A DNA stretch of 64,000 nt, from NCBI RefSeq assembly GCF_018130825.1, contig NZ_JAFCJS010000002.1, positions 372,001 to 436,000 on the forward strand. Reading direction: 5' to 3'. This document shows, piece after piece, positions 1-8,298 of the stretch. The notes below the pieces were generated by a model. That model did not search any database and was not told the origin of the DNA. It worked only from the letters and a program-made list of their open reading frames with translations. The first letter of the stretch is position 1, and the number at the start of each line of letters is the position of its first letter. The stretch is from Bradyrhizobium liaoningense. GTDB taxonomy: Bacteria > Pseudomonadota > Alphaproteobacteria > Rhizobiales > Xanthobacteraceae. A program made the translations under genes and the position numbers.

Positions 1-486
1 GTTGCCCGACATGCCGTAGGAGAGCTTGTCCGGCTCCTTCTTGGCCGCGGCGAGCAGATCGCCGAGCGTCTTGTAGGGGCTGTCCTTCGCCACCACGATC
101 GCGAGCGGCGAGGAAGCGACTTCGGTGATCGCGGTGAAATCCTTGAACGTGTCGTAGGGCACGCTCGGATAGATGAACTGGTTGAGCGGATGGCCGCTGG
201 CGACCAGGATCAGCGTGTAGCCGTCGGGTGCGGCCTGCGCCAGCGTCTGCGACGCCACGATGCCGCCGGCGCCGGGACGGTTGTCGATCACCGGCTGCTG
301 GCCCCAGGTTTTTGCGAGTGCCTGTCCCAGCGTGCGGGCGAGGACGTCGACCGCACCGCCCGCGGCGTAGGGCACGAGGATGTGGACCGGCTTGCTCGGA
401 TAATTGTCGGCCTGCGCGGCGCTGCCCGCCAGCAGCAGACCGGCGCCCAGCATCAAGCCGGCGATCTTCTTGTTCAAACCCAGCAT
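1..486 (-). CDS. Bug/TctC-family periplasmic substrate-binding protein (partial, N-terminal 162 residues)
   Basis: The reverse strand reads a signal peptide (MLGLNKK, a hydrophobic stretch, then GSAAQA and DNYPSKPV), followed by hallmarks of the Bug (TctC) family: ILVPYAAGGAVDVLAR near residues 36-51, an NRPGAGG loop and the PDGYTL segment. The C-terminal half lies beyond the left edge. Such proteins deliver carboxylates to tripartite tricarboxylate transporters, or act as orphan receptors; no TctA/TctB permease is visible. AAGGAG sits about 8 bases before the ATG at 486, which fixes the start. It is divergent from a TetR regulator and next to a 2-pyrone-4,6-dicarboxylate-type pathway, so an aromatic-derived di- or tricarboxylate is a reasonable ligand, by inference only. 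Confidence 0.9.
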   Translation of the reverse strand, partial: MLGLNKKIAGLMLGAGLLLAGSAAQADNYPSKPVHILVPYAAGGAVDVLARTLGQALAKTWGQQPVIDNRPGAGGIVASQTLAQAAPDGYTLILVASGHPLNQFIYPSVPYDTFKDFTAITEVASSPLAIVVAKDSPYKTLGDLLAAAKKEPDKLSYGMSGN

Positions 487-578
487 TCCCAGCACTCCTT
501 GCGGGCATTCCGTCCCTGACGGCGGTCTCTGAGCCGCTCCGGACGATACCCATGGTTTTTGTTGACGAGACCTGATCT

Positions 579-596
579 TTTGTACGATAGTACAAA
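579..596. promoter_or_regulatory. Perfect palindrome, probable TetR operator
   Basis: TTTGTACGATAGTACAAA has two perfect 7-base arms (TTTGTAC/GTACAAA) around GATA. It ends 4 bases before the TetR ATG at 601 and lies between that gene and the divergent Bug gene. A TTGACG hexamer at 562-567 could be the -35 element, which would place the palindrome over the -10 region. Autorepression and control of the divergent gene are inferred. Confidence 0.75.
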
Positions 597-600
597 TCAC

Positions 601-1311
601 ATGGTACGCAAGCCCACCAGCAAGGAATCGGCCCGCAAGCCGAACATGCGCGAGGCGATCCTCGCCGCGGCCGAGGAGCTGTTTGCCACCAACGGCTTCA
701 ATGCCGTCTCGGTGCGCGACATCGCGCAGGCTGCCGGGGCCAATCCCGGCAGCGTCACCTATCATTTCAAGACCAAGGACGGCCTGCTGCTGGAGATCTA
801 CCGGCGGCATTGCGGGCCGATGAACCTGCGCCGTTCCGAGCTGCTCGCCGCCGCAAAACGCGTGCGTGATCTGCAGGACCGGCTGGAGGCGATCGTGCGC
901 GCCTATGTGGTGCCGGCCTTCACCTCGGGCAGCGATCTCGCCGGCGGCGGGGCACGCTTCACGCGGTTGCGCGCGGTGATGTCGGCTGAGGGCAATGAAG
1001 TCGCGCGAAAAATCATCGCGCAGACCTTCGATGACACCAGCCACGCCTTCATCGACGCGATCCACGAGAGCCTGCCGCACATTCCGCGCACCGACATCGT
1101 CTGGCGCAGTCATTTCCTGCTCGGCGCACTCTATTACTCGCTGGTGACGCCGGACCGCGTCTCGCGCCTGTCGCGCGGCGAGGCCGACGGCAGCGACGCC
1201 GCGGGCGCCATCGAGCAATTGGTGCAGGCGACCGTCGCCGCATTCCAGGCGCCGGCGCTGGACCAGGCCGCACCGGCACGCCGGCGGCCGGTCGTCAGCA
1301 GCAAGACTTGA
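601..1311 (+). CDS. TetR/AcrR family transcriptional regulator
   Basis: The 236-residue product begins MVRKPTSKESARKPN and has a classical TetR DNA-binding domain: REAILAAAEELFATNGF, then VSVRDIAQAAGANPGSVTYHF with the HTH recognition helix around residues 40-60. The C-terminal half is a divergent ligand-binding domain. An in-frame TTG upstream at 559 exists but its leader would read through the palindromic operator, so the ATG at 601 is preferred. The gene precedes the amidohydrolase/DctA/LigK gene run and is divergent from a Bug protein, so it probably senses an aromatic acid or an intermediate of that pathway. The specific ligand cannot be told from sequence. Confidence 0.88.
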   Translation: MVRKPTSKESARKPNMREAILAAAEELFATNGFNAVSVRDIAQAAGANPGSVTYHFKTKDGLLLEIYRRHCGPMNLRRSELLAAAKRVRDLQDRLEAIVRAYVVPAFTSGSDLAGGGARFTRLRAVMSAEGNEVARKIIAQTFDDTSHAFIDAIHESLPHIPRTDIVWRSHFLLGALYYSLVTPDRVSRLSRGEADGSDAAGAIEQLVQATVAAFQAPALDQAAPARRRPVVSSKT

Positions 1312-1386
1312 AAGAAACCGACCGAGGGGAGGCGCGTAACAGCGCTTTTGCTCGCAAGCGGGCCATGTAACAGGGTGCTTTAGGAA

Positions 1387-2343
1387 ATGAACAGGCGGGA
1401 GTGCTTGCATCTCTTGACCGGATTGGCCGGTGCCGCGCTTGCGGGCGAGGCGCGCGCGCAAAGCGCTGAGAAGGCGATCCCGACGATCACGCCGCCGGAC
1501 CCCAATCCCAAGACGCCGTCCTTCAAGCTGCCGGCGAAATCCTGCGATACCCATACGCATATCTTCGGGCCGGCGGCCCGCTATCCCTTCGCCGAGAAGC
1601 GGCCCTACAACACCGCCGATGCGCCGCTGGAGACGTTCCGCAGCGTGCACGAGAAGATCGGCGTCGAGCGCTGCGTGATCGTCAACGCCACCGTGCACGG
1701 CACCGACAATCGGGTCGTCACCGATGCCATCGCCCAGAGCGAAGGCGCCTACAAGGGCATCGCCAACGTCAGCGACGAGACGACCGAGAAGGAGCTTGCG
1801 GCGCTCGACAAGGGCGGCATCTGCGGCTGCCGCTTCGCCTTCCTCAAGCGCCTCGGCGGCGTTGGCGACATGACCAAGTTCCAGCGCATCGTGCATCGCG
1901 TCGCCGAGCTCGGCTGGCACATCGACGTCTATTTCGAGCCGGGCACGATTGCCGAATTCGCGCCCATCCTGACGGCGCTGCCGACGCCTTACGTGATCGA
2001 TCACATGGGCACGGTGCAGGCGGGGAAGGGGTTAGATGATCCCGGCTTCACTGCGCTGCTCGATCTGCAGAAGAAGGACGAGAAGTGCTGGGTCAAGATC
2101 ACGGGCCTGGAGCGCGCTTCCAGCACCGGCAAGCCGTTCCATGACGCCGTGCCGTTCGCGAAGGCGCTGATCGACAACGCGCCCGATCGCGTGCTCTGGG
2201 GCACCGACTGGCCGCATCCCAATGTCAAGGTCATGCCTGACGACGGCGAGATCGTCGACCTCATTCCTCTCTTCGCGCCCGATCCCAAGGTCCAACAAAA
2301 GCTGCTGGTCGACAATCCGGCGCGCCTGTTCAAGTTCACCTGA
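1387..2343 (+). CDS. LigI-like amidohydrolase with Tat-type signal (putative exported 2-pyrone-4,6-dicarboxylate hydrolase paralogue)
   Basis: The N-terminus NRRECLHLLTGLAGAALAG followed by ARAQ has the twin-arginine plus hydrophobic pattern of a Tat signal peptide. The mature part (318 residues in total) matches the 2-pyrone-4,6-dicarboxylate lactonase family of the amidohydrolase superfamily: CDTHTHIFGP (metal HxH), VNATVHGTDN, CRFAFLKRLGG, DHMG and the late WGTDWPHPN with the catalytic Asp. The next gene is a close paralogue without a signal. Family members hydrolyse PDC to 4-oxalomesaconate in the cytoplasm, so a signal-bearing copy is unusual. The RBS (AGGA just before the ATG) is weak. 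An alternative substrate, such as another lactone, is possible. Confidence 0.85.
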   Translation: MNRRECLHLLTGLAGAALAGEARAQSAEKAIPTITPPDPNPKTPSFKLPAKSCDTHTHIFGPAARYPFAEKRPYNTADAPLETFRSVHEKIGVERCVIVNATVHGTDNRVVTDAIAQSEGAYKGIANVSDETTEKELAALDKGGICGCRFAFLKRLGGVGDMTKFQRIVHRVAELGWHIDVYFEPGTIAEFAPILTALPTPYVIDHMGTVQAGKGLDDPGFTALLDLQKKDEKCWVKITGLERASSTGKPFHDAVPFAKALIDNAPDRVLWGTDWPHPNVKVMPDDGEIVDLIPLFAPDPKVQQKLLVDNPARLFKFT

Positions 2344-3227
2344 TGACAATGATGTACACGCCGACCATCCCGCCGCCCGATCCGAACACGCGCACGCCGA
2401 AGTTCAAGCTGCCAAAACTGTCATGCGACGCGCATTGCCACATCTTCGGGCCCGGCTCGAAATATCCTTACGCGCCTGACCGTTCCTACACGCCGCCTGA
2501 CGCGCCGCTGGAGGATTTCAGGGCGCTGCACGCCAAGCTCGGCGTGGAGCGTGCGGTGATCGTCAATGCCAGCGTGCACGGCACCGACAACACGGTGGCG
2601 CTCGATGCCATCGCCGAGAGCAATGGCGCCTATCGTGCGGTCGCCAATATCGACGACACCATCACCGAGCGCGAACTTCGCGTGCTGCATGAGGGCGGTT
2701 TCCGCGGCTGCCGCTTCAATTTCGTCCGCCATCTCGGCGGCGTTCCCGACAAGCGCGTGTTCGACCGCATCGTCGCGATGGTCACGCCGCTCGGCTGGCA
2801 CATCGATCTGCATTTCGATGCGATCGACCTGCCTGAATATGCCGACATGCTGACCAGGCTGCCGCTGAGCTACACCATCGACCATATGGGCCGGGTGAAG
2901 GCCTCGGAGGGGCTCGACCAGCTTCCGTTCAAGATCCTGATCGAGCTGATGCAGCGCGACGAGAAGTGCTGGGTGAAGATCTGCGGGTCCGAGCGGGTCT
3001 CCTCAGCCGGTCCGCCCTTCACGGATGCGGTGCCGTTCGCGCGCAAAATCGTCGAGACCGCGCCCGACCGCGTCATCTGGGGCACCGACTGGCCGCATCC
3101 CAACGTCAAGGTGATGCCGAACGACGGCGACCTCGTCGACCTGATCCCGCTGTTCGCGCCGGAGCCGGAGTTCCAGCAAAAAATCCTGGTCGACAACCCC
3201 GCGCGCCTGTTCGAGTTCGACCGATGA
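2343..3227 (+). CDS. ligI: 2-pyrone-4,6-dicarboxylate hydrolase (LigI-like amidohydrolase)
   Basis: This 294-residue protein has the usual LigI length and no signal peptide. Visible motifs are CDAHCHIFGP near residues 27-36 (the HxH motif), NASVHGTDN, FRGCRFNFVRHLGG, TIDHMGR, and WGTDWPHPNVKVMPNDG near the end, which carries the catalytic Asp. LigI opens the lactone 2-pyrone-4,6-dicarboxylate to 4-oxalomesaconate, the substrate of the hydratase encoded at 4595-5308. Its ATG overlaps the previous stop codon by one base (TGATG) and its own stop overlaps the DctA start (ATGA), so translation is coupled. The family call is firm; the exact substrate rests on family and neighbourhood. Confidence 0.88.
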   Translation: MTMMYTPTIPPPDPNTRTPKFKLPKLSCDAHCHIFGPGSKYPYAPDRSYTPPDAPLEDFRALHAKLGVERAVIVNASVHGTDNTVALDAIAESNGAYRAVANIDDTITERELRVLHEGGFRGCRFNFVRHLGGVPDKRVFDRIVAMVTPLGWHIDLHFDAIDLPEYADMLTRLPLSYTIDHMGRVKASEGLDQLPFKILIELMQRDEKCWVKICGSERVSSAGPPFTDAVPFARKIVETAPDRVIWGTDWPHPNVKVMPNDGDLVDLIPLFAPEPEFQQKILVDNPARLFEFDR

Positions 3228-4525
3228 CGGCGATCACGATCGACAAGCCGCGCGGCCGCGCCTGGTGGAAGGAGCTCTGGATCCAGGTGCTCATCGCCAT
3301 GGCGGCCGGCATCGCGCTTGGGATCGTGAGCCCCGAGGCGGGCGCCAAGATGCAGCCGCTCGGCGATGCCTTCATCAAGGCGATCCGGATGCTGATCGCG
3401 CCGATCATCTTCTGCACCGTCGTGCACGGCATCGCGCACATGGCCGACATGGCGCGGGTCGGGCGCGTTGCGGTGAAGGCGATCGTCTATTTCGAGATCA
3501 TGACCACGATCGCGCTGATCATCGGGCTCGTGGCCGTGAACCTGATGCGGCCCGGCGTCGGCATGAACATCGACCCCGCCAGCATCAATGCCAGCGCGAT
3601 CGAACCTTACGTCAAGCAGACCGGCGTCATCGGCTTCGTGCCGTTCCTGTTGAACATCGTGCCGGCCACGTTCATCGGCGCCTTTGCGGAAGGAAACATC
3701 CTCCAGGTGCTGTTCATTTCCGTGCTGTGCGGGTTCGCGCTGGTGCAGCTCGGCGAGAGGGCCGCGCCGCTGGTCCATCTGATCGACATCGCCGCCAAGA
3801 TGGTGTTCGCGGTGGTCGGCTTCGTGATGTGGGCGGCGCCGATCGGCGCGTTCGGTGCCATTGCGTTCACGGTGGGAAAGTTCGGCGTGGGCTCGCTGGC
3901 CTCGCTCGGCAAGCTTCTCGGCGGCTTCTATCTGACTTGCCTGGTCTTCATCGTCGTGGCGCTCGGACCGGTGGCCCGGCTCTGCGGCTTCTCGCTGCTC
4001 AAGCTGATCCGTTACATCTGGGAGGAGCTGCTGATCTGCATCGCCACGACCTCGTCGGAGACGGTGCTGCCGCGGATGCTAACCAAGCTGGAGAAGGCCG
4101 GCTGCGAAAAGAGCGTGGTCGGGCTGGTGATCCCGACCGGCTATTCCTTCAACCTCGACGGCACCTGCCTCTACCTCGCGGCGGCCTCGGTATTCCTGGC
4201 GCAGGCGACCAACACGCCGTTCGGGCTCGCCGAGCAGATCGAGCTCTTGCTGATCCTGCTCGTGACCTCCAAGGGCGCGGCGGGAATCGCAGGCGCGGCC
4301 TTCGTCGTGCTGGCGGCGACGCTGTCGGCGACCGGCACCATTCCGGTGACCAGCGTGGCGCTGGTGCTCGGCATCCACCGCCTGATGTCGCAGGGGTTGA
4401 CGCCGACCAATCTGATCGGGAACGCGGTTGCGACCATCGCGATTGCCAAATGGGAGGGCGCGCTCGACGGCGAGCGGTTGCAGCGCGTGCTCGATGGCGA
4501 GGAACCGGTGGCCGCTGCGGCGTGA
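3224..4525 (+). CDS. dctA: C4-dicarboxylate transport protein DctA (DAACS family symporter)
   Basis: The product has 433 residues, about normal for DctA. It has the family pattern of multiple membrane helices, a serine-rich hairpin segment (IATTSSETVLPRMLTKLEKAG near residues 275-295) and the substrate-binding signature GYSFNLDGTCLYL. It imports succinate, fumarate or malate with protons or sodium, and some relatives take up aromatic-derived carboxylates or orotate. The ATG at 3224 overlaps the preceding ligI stop (ATGA); longer upstream in-frame starts would read through ligI and are rejected. Its position inside the PDC/oxalomesaconate gene run suggests import of a pathway substrate rather than housekeeping succinate transport, by inference. 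Confidence 0.93.
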   Translation: MTAITIDKPRGRAWWKELWIQVLIAMAAGIALGIVSPEAGAKMQPLGDAFIKAIRMLIAPIIFCTVVHGIAHMADMARVGRVAVKAIVYFEIMTTIALIIGLVAVNLMRPGVGMNIDPASINASAIEPYVKQTGVIGFVPFLLNIVPATFIGAFAEGNILQVLFISVLCGFALVQLGERAAPLVHLIDIAAKMVFAVVGFVMWAAPIGAFGAIAFTVGKFGVGSLASLGKLLGGFYLTCLVFIVVALGPVARLCGFSLLKLIRYIWEELLICIATTSSETVLPRMLTKLEKAGCEKSVVGLVIPTGYSFNLDGTCLYLAAASVFLAQATNTPFGLAEQIELLLILLVTSKGAAGIAGAAFVVLAATLSATGTIPVTSVALVLGIHRLMSQGLTPTNLIGNAVATIAIAKWEGALDGERLQRVLDGEEPVAAAA

Positions 4526-4594
4526 AATGAACCTGCTGCCGGCATGAAGCAGTCGGCCTATGATGCTTACGAACGAAAGAGGGGAGTTTGTCCC

Positions 4595-5308
4595 ATGAAA
4601 ACAGGTCTTGTCGTCACCGCCCATCCCGGCGATTTCGTCTGGCGCGCCGGCGGCGCCATCGCGCTGCATGCGAAGAAGGGCTATCGCATGAAGATCGTGT
4701 GCATGTCCTTCGGCGAGCGTGGCGAGAGCCAGTTCGCCTGGAAGGAAAAGGGCGCGACGCTGGAATCGGTCAAGGCCGGCCGCAAGGACGAGGCGGAGCG
4801 GGCGGCCAAGCTGCTCGGTGCCGAGATCGAGTTCTTCGACTGCGGCGATTATCCGCTGAAGCTGACCGAAGCGCATTTCGACCGCATGGTCGATATCTAC
4901 CGCGAGCTCAATCCGAGCTTCGTGCTGACGCATGCGCTGGAAGACCCCTATAATTTCGACCATCCGAACGCGGCGCATTTCGCCCAGGAAACGCGCGTGG
5001 TCGCGCAGGCGATGGGCCACAAGCCCGGCGCGCAGTACAAATATTCGGCGCCGCCGGTGTTCCTGTTCGAGCCGCACCAGCCCGAGCAGTGCAATTACAA
5101 GCCGGACACGATCCTCAAGATCGACGAGGTCTGGAAGGAGAAGTACGAGGCGTTCCAGATCCTCGCCGCGCAGAAGCACCTCTGGGGCTATTACGAGCGT
5201 GTCGCACTCAACCGCGGCATCCAGGGCAGCCGCAACACCGGCGTGCCCATGACCTATGGCGAGGCCTATCAGCGCCTGTTCCCGACCGTTGCGGAGGAAT
5301 TGGCATGA
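4595..5308 (+). CDS. galB: PIG-L family hydratase, GalB-like 4-oxalomesaconate hydratase
   Basis: The 237-residue product starts [21 protein letters not shown]. The AHxxDFVWRxGG stretch replaces the usual PIG-L AHPDDE motif and is typical of the GalB subgroup, zinc-dependent hydratases that convert 4-oxalomesaconate to 4-carboxy-4-hydroxy-2-oxoadipate. The second metal motif DHPNAAHF is present. A purine-rich GAAAGAGGGGA is about 10 bases before the ATG at 4595. A longer in-frame start at 4544 lacks such a site. It sits directly upstream of the matching aldolase, with a 4-base overlap (ATGA), which supports the assignment. A generic deacetylase role is the alternative. Confidence 0.82.
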   Translation: MKTGLVVTAHPGDFVWRAGGAIALHAKKGYRMKIVCMSFGERGESQFAWKEKGATLESVKAGRKDEAERAAKLLGAEIEFFDCGDYPLKLTEAHFDRMVDIYRELNPSFVLTHALEDPYNFDHPNAAHFAQETRVVAQAMGHKPGAQYKYSAPPVFLFEPHQPEQCNYKPDTILKIDEVWKEKYEAFQILAAQKHLWGYYERVALNRGIQGSRNTGVPMTYGEAYQRLFPTVAEELA

Positions 5309-5988
5309 AGCCCGTCGTCGTTCGCAACATCAAGCGTGCCGATCCCGCCGGCATGGCGGAGTACGGCGTCTCGACCGTGCACGAGGCCTATGGCCGCCTC
5401 GGCCTGATGAAGCCTTATCTGCGTCCCGTCTGGGCGGGTGCGTCGATCGCCGGTCCCGCCGTCACCGTGCTGGCGCAGCCCGGCGACAACTGGATGATCC
5501 ATGTCGCGGTCGAGCAGTGCAAAAAAGGCGACATCCTCGTCGTCGGCTGCACCACCGACAATACCGACGGCATGTTCGGCGAGCTGCTCGCGACCTCACT
5601 GCAGGCGCGCGGCGTGCAGGGGCTGATCATCGATGCCGGCTGCCGCGACGTCAAAGCGCTGCACGAGATGAACTTTCCGGTGTGGTCGCGCGCGGTCTCG
5701 GCCAAGGGCACGGTCAAGGCCACGCTCGGCTCGGTCAACATCCCCGTGGTTTGCGCCGGCGTCAACGTCGATCCCGGCGACATCATCGTCGCCGATGACG
5801 ACGGCGTCGTGGTGGTGCCGAAGCGCTATGCGACCGAAGTCGCCGAGAAGGCGAAGAAGCGCAACGCGGACGAGGGCGGCAAGCGCAAGCGGCTGGCTTC
5901 GGGCGAACTCGGCCTCGACATGTACAGCATGCGCGAGGCGTTGGCGAAGGCCGGCCTCGTCTATGTCGAAAATCCCGAGGATGTCTAA
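5305..5988 (+). CDS. ligK: 4-carboxy-4-hydroxy-2-oxoadipate aldolase / oxaloacetate decarboxylase (LigK/GalC, RraA fold)
   Basis: This 227-residue protein has the RraA-like fold of the LigK/ProA/GalC aldolases: [12 protein letters not shown] near residues 17-29, a [17 protein letters not shown] segment, [25 protein letters not shown] (the substrate and metal-binding G-x-R-D) and [20 protein letters not shown]. It cleaves 4-carboxy-4-hydroxy-2-oxoadipate to pyruvate and oxaloacetate, the last step of the 4,5-cleavage pathway, and typically also decarboxylates oxaloacetate. It follows galB with an ATGA overlap. Together with ligI and galB this gives a continuous route from PDC to central metabolites. 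Confidence 0.9.
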   Translation: MKPVVVRNIKRADPAGMAEYGVSTVHEAYGRLGLMKPYLRPVWAGASIAGPAVTVLAQPGDNWMIHVAVEQCKKGDILVVGCTTDNTDGMFGELLATSLQARGVQGLIIDAGCRDVKALHEMNFPVWSRAVSAKGTVKATLGSVNIPVVCAGVNVDPGDIIVADDDGVVVVPKRYATEVAEKAKKRNADEGGKRKRLASGELGLDMYSMREALAKAGLVYVENPEDV

Positions 5989-6012
5989 AGCGAAGACAAG
6001 CGGAGCGGGCGG

Positions 6013-6882
6013 ATGGATCGTCTCAAGCTGAAGGCCGTGCTCGGCAGTCACCCCCATGTCCAGGCGGTGAAGAGCGGCGTGCTCCGCTCCGACCTCTTCG
6101 ATCTCGACTTCATCGAGTACACGCCGACCAACACCGCGTTCAAGCCGATGGTGCGCGAGCAGGCCTTCGACGTCTGCGAGATGGCGATCGTCACTTACCT
6201 GATGGCGAAAGCCCACGGCAAGCCGCTGGTGCTGCTGCCGGCGACCATGATGGGCCGCTTCCAGCATTCCTATGCGCTGTACAATCCCGCCCGGGGAACG
6301 CTGGGGCCGTCCGATCTCGAAGGCAAGCGGGTCGGCATCCGCTCGTTCACGACCACGACGGGCGCCTGGATCAGAGGCATCCTCGCCAACGACTACGGCG
6401 TCAATCTCGACAAGATCCGCTGGATCACGTTCGAGGATCCGCATGTTGCCGAATATGTCGACACCACCGAGCGTGCGCCGAAAGATAAGAAGGTATTGCA
6501 GATGCTGCTCGACGGCGAACTCGACGCCGTGCTCGGCGAGACCTCCAACGATCCCAAGCTGAAGCCGCTGTTCCCCGATCCGGCCGCGGAGGCGGCGAAG
6601 TGGTACGAACGCCGCGGCGTCGTCCCGGTCAATCATCTCGTGGTCGTGACCGAGCAGCTCGCGAAATCGCGTCCTGACGTGGTTGCGGGCGTCTATGATC
6701 TGCTCAAGCGGAACAAGGAGCAGGCGGGGCCCGCGGCGACGCCCGACCTCGTTCCGTTCGGGATCGAAGCCAACAGGAAACCGCTCGAGCTCATCGTCGA
6801 CTATGCATTCCAGCAGGCGCTGATCCCGCGCCGCTATGCGGTCGAAGAACTGTTCGACGCGACGACGCGAGGATTGAACTGA
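6013..6882 (+). CDS. Periplasmic-binding-fold protein, 4,5-dihydroxyphthalate decarboxylase-like
   Basis: The 289-residue protein has no signal peptide but a type II binding-protein fold. Recognisable stretches are FDVCEMAIVTYLMAKAHGKP, YNPARGTLGPSDLEGKRVGIRS and GAWIRGILANDYGVNLDKI, all matching the 4,5-dihydroxyphthalate decarboxylase (Pht5-like) family. In phthalate degradation that enzyme yields protocatechuate, which can enter the 4,5-cleavage route whose lower enzymes are encoded just upstream. A cytosolic decarboxylase acting on a phthalate-like or hydroxylated dicarboxylate is therefore plausible. A solute-binding role is less likely without an export signal. Its stop overlaps the next start by one base. 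Confidence 0.68.
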   Translation: MDRLKLKAVLGSHPHVQAVKSGVLRSDLFDLDFIEYTPTNTAFKPMVREQAFDVCEMAIVTYLMAKAHGKPLVLLPATMMGRFQHSYALYNPARGTLGPSDLEGKRVGIRSFTTTTGAWIRGILANDYGVNLDKIRWITFEDPHVAEYVDTTERAPKDKKVLQMLLDGELDAVLGETSNDPKLKPLFPDPAAEAAKWYERRGVVPVNHLVVVTEQLAKSRPDVVAGVYDLLKRNKEQAGPAATPDLVPFGIEANRKPLELIVDYAFQQALIPRRYAVEELFDATTRGLN

Positions 6883-7805
6883 TGGCAGGTGATCCCAGGC
6901 GCTGGCAGATCGGACTGGTCGGCTATGGCGAGGTCGGCCGTATCCTGGCCGAGGATTTGCGCCAGCAGGACATCAAGGTCTCGGCCTATGACATCAAGCT
7001 CGGCGGCGAGCAGGGCGCGCCGCTGAAGGAGCATGCGGCCAAGTTCGGAGTGACGCTCGCCGCCTCTCATGCCGAGCTGACCGCGAAATCCGATTTCATC
7101 ATCTCTGCCGTCACCGCAAGCCAGGCCGTCCCCGTCGCCACGGCCTGCGCGAGCGCGATCAACCAGGGCACCTGGTTCCTCGATTTCAACTCGGCCTCTC
7201 CAGGTGGCAAGCAGCGCGCCGCGGCACTTATCGATGGCGCTGATGGCCGCTATGTCGAGGGCGCGGTGATGACCTCGGTGCCGCCATATCGCATCAAGGT
7301 GCCGCTGCTGCTCGGTGGGCCCGGCGCGAGGGAGCTGGAGCCGCTGCTGAACGCGATCGGCTTTGCGGCGAAGGTTGCCAGCGACAAGCTGGGTGTGTCC
7401 TCGGCGGTGAAGATGTGCCGCAGCATCATGATCAAGGGCCTCGAGGCCATGGTCATCGAGAGTTTCACCACCGCGCGCGCCTATGGTGTCGAAGATGCCG
7501 TGCTGGCGTCACTCACCGAGACATTCCCCGCCATCAACTGGGAGAAGCAGGGCGCCTACTTCTTCCAGCGCGTGATCGAGCACGGGCGCCGCCGGGCCGA
7601 GGAGGTGCGGGAGGTCGCCGAGACCGTGCGCGAGGCGGGACTGACGCCGTGGTCGGCGCAGGGCACGGCCGAGCGGCAGGCCTGGGTGGCCGATCTCGCC
7701 GATGAGGGGCTGTTCGGACCCAAGGGGACCAGGGAGTTTGCCCGCAGCGCGGACTGGCGTACCGAAGCGGATCGGATCCTCGCGAAGATCAACCGCGCGA
7801 AATAG
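6882..7805 (+). CDS. NAD(P)-dependent oxidoreductase, 6-phosphogluconate/hydroxyisobutyrate dehydrogenase-like with DUF1932 domain
   Basis: The 307-residue protein has an N-terminal Rossmann domain (IGLVGYGEVGRILAEDL, residues 10-26) and the C-terminal helical DUF1932 domain (SVAVKMCRS-type segment, here SSAVKMCRSIMIKGLEA). A catalytic Lys of the beta-hydroxyacid dehydrogenase class fits the K in SAVKMC. It is the last gene of the plus-strand catabolic run and overlaps the previous stop (TGATG). It may oxidise or reduce a hydroxy acid of the pathway. It is not the Gfo/Idh-type LigC semialdehyde dehydrogenase, so its exact step is unknown. Confidence 0.8.
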   Translation: MAGDPRRWQIGLVGYGEVGRILAEDLRQQDIKVSAYDIKLGGEQGAPLKEHAAKFGVTLAASHAELTAKSDFIISAVTASQAVPVATACASAINQGTWFLDFNSASPGGKQRAAALIDGADGRYVEGAVMTSVPPYRIKVPLLLGGPGARELEPLLNAIGFAAKVASDKLGVSSAVKMCRSIMIKGLEAMVIESFTTARAYGVEDAVLASLTETFPAINWEKQGAYFFQRVIEHGRRRAEEVREVAETVREAGLTPWSAQGTAERQAWVADLADEGLFGPKGTREFARSADWRTEADRILAKINRAK

Positions 7806-7817
7806 GGCGGCTCCGGC

Positions 7818-8132
7818 TCAGGATTTCGCCGCGCAACAGCCCGTGAGCTCGTCGCGGGCGCGGTCGATCAAATCGATCAGGTTTTTGGCCTGCCGGACGA
7901 CTTCGGTCGTGCGCTCAGTGCGGAATTCGGCAAGGATCATGCGAATGCACTTGTCGGCGGTCTCGAGCGTCCACAGCATGCGGGCCATCTCGTCCTCGGA
8001 GCGGACCGCCGCGATATCGAGGCCAGACAGGACTTCGCCGATACCATTCAGTCGCTTGATGGCGGTCTCGGCGGGCGTCCCGGCCCGAACGGAGCGAGAA
8101 TTGATGCTGCTGAATGCGCTGAACACGTCCAT
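7818..8132 (-). CDS. Hypothetical small protein (104 aa)
   Basis: The protein starts MDVFSAFSSINSRSVRAG and is largely helical and charged (EDEMARMLWTLETADKCIRMILAEF), ending TGCCAAKS. There is no signal peptide or membrane segment. It is convergent with the DUF1932 dehydrogenase, with 12 bases between the stops. Codon use agrees with neighbouring genes, which supports a real gene. The function is not recognised. Confidence 0.6.
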   Translation of the reverse strand: MDVFSAFSSINSRSVRAGTPAETAIKRLNGIGEVLSGLDIAAVRSEDEMARMLWTLETADKCIRMILAEFRTERTTEVVRQAKNLIDLIDRARDELTGCCAAKS

Positions 8133-8298
8133 GCTTCCCGGTTGAATGCAGACATCAGTGCGGTCTCACTAAGACCGGCACCGCGGGACTTGCATTGCGT
8201 GCAGCTATCGGGGAATCGGAGAGAATCTACTATCCGGGAGAGTACCGGATTCGGAATTTTGGAACGGCGAACGGTAATGGAGTGAAGGTTGCTGCGGG

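Noticed and set aside
2966-3223. N-terminal extension of DctA from an upstream ATG
   Set aside because: The extension reads through ligI in another frame and lacks family similarity; the ATG at 3224 with ATGA overlap is the real start.
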